From: Dryomyza anilis
Taxonomy: Eukaryota > Arthropoda > Insecta > Diptera > Dryomyzidae
Assembly: GCA_951804985.1 (NCBI GenBank)
Contig: OX638135.1
Location: 13,419,735-13,483,734 of the forward strand
Reading direction: 5' to 3'
DNA: 64,000 bases
The notes beneath the pieces are model-generated. The model was given only the letters and a program-made list of their open reading frames with translations. It was not told the DNA's origin and made no database searches. The position numbers and the translations under genes were made by a program. Positions 60,348 to 64,000 of this stretch are shown here, piece after piece; position 1 is the first letter of the stretch, and every line of letters begins with the position of its first letter.

Positions 60348-60730
60348 CAAACTGGAAACATACAATCTGGAGTTAAAAGCGTAAATTCTGGCCGCGGTAA
60401 ATGTACATTTCAGAATGGTATGAAATGGTGGCGTGCGCGTTATTCACGTAAGTACATGATGTTTTATTTAATAAGAACATCTAAAATTGTTTATTTTACT
60501 TAAATCTGACCCCAAGAGGCGCAAAATTTTGGATCAATTCATTTTACCATCATGAAGCATTTTATTTTACCATCATGAAGCATTCAAGGTGAGCATTATT
60601 TTTAAACATTATTCAATAATTAATAAACATTATTTATTCCTAGAGCCCGTCTGGTTCCCCGCAGTGTGGTTTCAACATGATGAGGTTGCAGCCGAGAATC
60701 TCGACTTCATTGTCAACGAGGCCAGTTGAT
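60348..60730 (+). pseudogene. Exon-like segments inside the TIR element
   Basis: 60348-60447 is preceded by TTTTGTGATATTGCCAG and followed by GTAAGTAC, and is open in one frame (SGRGKCTFQNGMKWWRARYS). A later piece after TATTTATTCCTAG (60644) continues in a compatible phase for about 28 codons to a stop at 60730. A GTGAGC donor-like site is at about 60591. The local base composition is less AT-rich. No family recognised; either a captured gene fragment or the element's own gene. Confidence 0.35.
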
Positions 60731-61020
60731 ATTAAGAAAGATCTCATTACTGTGCTGTGTCGGCTGGCGGCGGTAATGAGTGAACATTTGGTCGCATATC
60801 TATCAACTGGTGACGCAACTGCTTCATCAGCAAGTTGCCGAATTTCAAATCGACGACTGGCAGCAATGAGAAAACATTGCATACTTCATAGGGGTGTATC
60901 TATTTAAATTTACTGTTCTTTAATATCAATTTGCAAAAATGTTTCGTTGTCTACGTTATAAAATTTATTAATAAAAATGTAATATTACAAAACCAAAAAT
61001 CTGTATTTTTTAAAGTTTTG
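60731..61020. other. GC-richer stretch with opposing short ORFs
   Basis: Open frames on both strands (60677-60907 + and 60640-60882 -) with no recognisable domain; neither can be preferred. Confidence 0.3.
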
Positions 61021-61130
61021 TTTTAGTCGCACATGTGCGACCTATATGAGGCTACAATAAGTCTCACATATTTGTGAAGGCGATTGAGGTTCATATGTGC
61101 CTCAAACAAATTTTCTCGCATTTGTGAAGG

Positions 61131-62152
61131 CTCAATACGCACGTGTGCTTACAAAATTAAAAAATTCAATTGTGTGAGTCGCATATGTCAAGCCCTTACG
61201 TTGATTTTGATGGATCTTACAAACAAATTTCAGATAAAAAACATAAAAATTTATTTAAAACTTGCGATTTTTTAAATCTGGAAATACTTATTACAGTGTT
61301 TGTGTGTATTTCATCATTTTTGCGATTTTTTTTAATTTGCTTTGTAAATGAATTTTTTGGATGAAAAGAAATATGTAGTGTATTAAACAATTATTTAAGA
61401 TTGTTCTGCATCCTTTTTAGGTGCAATTAAAGCCTTGTTTCGTGAAAATTTTAGTGAACGGAGCCAAAAAAGCTGTCGTCTAATTTGACACAACATTCGT
61501 GCGGTTTAGTTTTATGAAATACAAATTATTTCTTTGCGTCGGCGCAAACCGTGTAACGTCAGACGTTTTGCGCTTTACAAAATTCAAAAAGCCAGACACA
61601 ATGCGAGCATTTTGCTATCTGGGAGTTAAAAAAGGTTTACAGCCAGATATTGTATCTCGATAATTGAGTAGTAACGCACGCCTGTGTCTGGCTTTTTGAA
61701 TTTTGTAAAGCGCAAAACGTCTGACGTTACACGGTTTGCGCCGACGCAAAGAAATAATTTGTATTTCATAAAACTAAACCGCACGAATGTTGTGTCAAAT
61801 TAGACGACAGCTTTTTTGGCTCCGTTCACTAACATTTTCACGAAACAAGGCTTTAATTGCACCTAAAAAGGATGCAGAACAATCTTAAATAATTGTTTAA
61901 TACACTACATATTTCTTTTCATCCAAAAAATTCATTTACAAAGCAAATTAAAAAAAATCGCAAAAATGATGAAATACACACAAACACTGTAATAAGTATT
62001 TCCAGATTTAAAAAATCGCAAGTTTTAAATAAATTTTTATGTTTTTTATCTGAAATTTGTTTGTAAGATCCATCAAAATCAACGTAAGGGCTTGACATAT
62101 GCGACTCACACAATTGAATTTTTTAATTTTGTAAGCACACGTGCGTATTGAT
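61131..62152. repeat. 470-bp palindrome
   Basis: Arms 61131-61600 and 61683-62152 are near-perfect inverted copies (positions sum to 63283) around an 82-bp loop containing GCTATCTGGGAGTTAAAAAA. Predicted ORFs in the arms mirror each other and are not genes. Confidence 0.92.
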
Positions 62153-62280
62153 ACTCAAATGCGACTGACAAATTTTTCGCACATGTGTGAGCGTATTGAG
62201 CCTCCTATGCTGACGCACATTTGGATCATTGTGAGCGCACACATGCGACTTTTTTCTAGTGTGTGCGCTCACAGTGCGGG

Positions 62281-62780
62281 CACAATGCGAGCATTTTGCT
62301 ATCTGGGAGTTAAAAAAGGTTTACAGCCAGATATTGTATCTCGATAATTGAGTAGTAACGCACGCCTGTGTCTGGCTTTTTGAATTTTGTAAAGCGCAAA
62401 ACGTCTGACGTTACACGGTTTGCGCCGACGCAAAGAAATAATTTGTATTTCATAAAACTAAACCGCACGAATGTTGTGTCAAATTAGACGACAGCTTTTT
62501 TGGCTCCGTTCACTAAAATTTTCACGAAACAAGGCTTTAATTGCACCTAAAAAGGATGCAGAACAATCTTAAATAATTGTTTAATACACTACATATTTCT
62601 TTTCATCCAAAAAATTCATTTACAAAGCAAATTAAAAAAAATCGCAAAAATGATGAAATACACACAAACACTGTAATAAGTATTTCCAGATTTAAAAAAT
62701 CGCAAGTTTTAAATAAATTTTTATGTTTTTTATCTGAAATTTGTTTGTAAGATCCATCAAAATCAACGTAAGGGCTTGAC
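62281..62780. repeat. Direct copy of loop and right arm (offset 684)
   Basis: Repeats about 61602-62096, including CAGCCAGATATTGTATCTCG at 62324. The complement of that motif occurs at 62853-62872, so 62324-62872 may be a TIR element of about 550 bp. Confidence 0.8.
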
Positions 62781-62875
62781 GGGCGGAAGATATGAAATAC
62801 AACTTTACAAACGATGTGAGAACACTCACATGTGAGAGCACTCAGTCACATCGAGATACAATATCTGGCTGTTCA

Positions 62876-64000
62876 TTTTAACAAAAAATATTGATCGAGT
62901 AACAATTAATCAAAATTGTTAAAAAAATGTAATTCATTTAGAAGGTATTAAATTAATTAAATTTGGAAATTGTTACATTATCATACAAAACTTAGTATTT
63001 GAAAATGATGTTAAAAGGGTTCAAGACAAATATGTCAAACCAAATTTTATAAATTTAATTAAAGAAAAATATTTCTTTACTATTTCACTATCAAATATAT
63101 AAATTTTGATAACATCAAAAACCGACCAACAATTGTCGACCTACTAACAATACACAAACACAATTTTATACACTACGCAGCAGGAAATAGCCTCATTGAC
63201 GACAAGGTCATCAATGAAGAATTAAGGACATTAGAAAATTTGTCATTGATGAATATGTCTACAACAATTTCATAAATGACATTGTATCCAAGACGTCATA
63301 CACCATATATACATATATCAATGACATTGTGAAAATCTGTCATTGATGAAATGTTATTGATGACGTCATTGATGAAAATTAAAGGTATGCAGCATTTACG
63401 TTATGGAATGCAATGTGAAATGCATACAACATACGTCTACACAAAGAAAAGGAGATGTTTCTGAAAGTATTGCTGCAAATATCTGTTCAAATTTACGCAT
63501 TGTAGCAAGTATTCAAACATCCCATAAACAAAATTGCGACAAAACTCTTAGTATTATTTAAATATAACATATATTCAGATAGTTACGAGATGTTTGCCAC
63601 AACAGCAATGAAAATTAAGATATTTACAGTTGACTGATAGCAAATATCCTGAGTTCTTGGACATTTGATATAAAAATGTTGTCATATTTTGACATTTGAC
63701 TATTAGAAAAAGGCAAACGGCGTACTTTTTCCTTACGCTCGATTTATCCACAACAATTAAGTAAATCTAATGGTAAAAAAAGTGTGAACCCAAATATTAC
63801 ATTTTAATGGTAAAAGTTGAAATAAAATCTCCTACTATGCGCTACTACTTATTTTTTATAAATGCCGGTGAACTATAGCCAAGGGAAATTCAAAACTTTG
63901 CATTAAATTTAAAATTTTATAAATAAAAAAACAATATTACTTGATAAAAAAAGATAAACATTATTGTTATGCCATTTGTTCAACGCCATGTATAATATTT
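62876..64000. other. AT-rich sequence without recognised genes
   Basis: 63140-63390 has several copies of the short motif GTCATTGATGA or its complement. Otherwise I see no ORF, TIR or repeat partner. Confidence 0.45.

Larger units (their letters stand above)
59897..61623. mobile_element. TIR element with CCCAGATAGCAAA ends
   Basis: CCCAGATAGCAAA at 59897 and TTTGCTATCTGGG ending at 61623. Subterminal zones (59920-60260 and 61020-61150) are dense in GTGCGAGC/CACATGTGCG motifs, with about three imperfect repeats of roughly 75-125 bp on the left. A second copy of the right end is at 62297-62307. No convincing TSD was found, so the boundaries are tentative. Confidence 0.55.

Noticed and set aside
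61170..61364. 64-residue ORF (and inverted twin at 61919-62113)
   Set aside because: Mirrored by the palindrome; no domain and AT-rich composition.

Overview
The window is an AT-rich stretch of an animal nuclear genome, most likely a higher fly (Diptera). It contains DINE-1/Helentron-type repeats with GTCY microsatellites, an errantivirus with an env region, BEL/Pao and LINE retrotransposons, a tRNA-derived SINE and several hAT-like elements. I see no intact host gene, no rRNA gene, no true tRNA gene and no CRISPR array. Almost everything recognisable is mobile-element DNA, nested and duplicated. The species cannot be named from the sequence alone.

Layout. 1-3.2 kb: a decayed LINE, with DINE and SINE insertions. 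3.3-8.2 kb: a 2419-bp tandem duplication, each unit holding two inverted DINE copies and part of a hAT-like element (family E). 8.2-9.5 kb: the rest of that element and a 15-bp minisatellite. 9.5-12.2 kb: a reverse-strand RTE-type LINE split by a 1-kb hAT-like element. 12.6-14.1 kb: a 538/524-bp duplicated hairpin repeat. 14.1-30.4 kb: an errantivirus read on the + strand (gag, protease, pol linker, RT, RNase H, integrase), broken by a family E element, a LINE, DINE-B elements and a 4823-bp tandem duplication (15653-25298). 30386-47117: a BEL/Pao insertion bounded by two LTRs and a 5-bp target duplication (AACAC). It contains a 4.15-kb inverted duplication around a TA-repeat spacer, and a third ORF (zinc knuckle plus protease) split by a 3.56-kb long-TIR element. 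47-49 kb: more integrase-like errantivirus pieces and a second hAT-like repeat. 49-53 kb: minisatellites and a reverse-strand LINE with ORF1, endonuclease and an internally deleted RT. 53.5-55 kb: a foldback element. 55.5-57.3 kb: DINE and other repeats. 57.3-59.9 kb: errantivirus env region split by another family E element. 59.9-62.9 kb: a TIR element with exon-like segments and a palindrome. 62.9-64 kb: nothing recognisable.

How it fits together. The + strand order gag-protease-RT-RNase H-integrase-env from 14.1 to 59.9 kb suggests one old provirus pulled apart to about 45 kb by nested insertions. Several insertions have readable target duplications: GTTCGGAC for the hAT in the RTE LINE, TACGTGTA for a small hAT MITE, ATTAGAAC/ATCAGAAC for family E in env, AACAC for the BEL element, and CATATG for the long-TIR element inside it. 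No retroelement ORF here looks functional; frames are broken by stops, deletions and insertions. The most unusual features are the BEL inverted duplication and the BEL-linked third ORF with its splice-acceptor-like leader.
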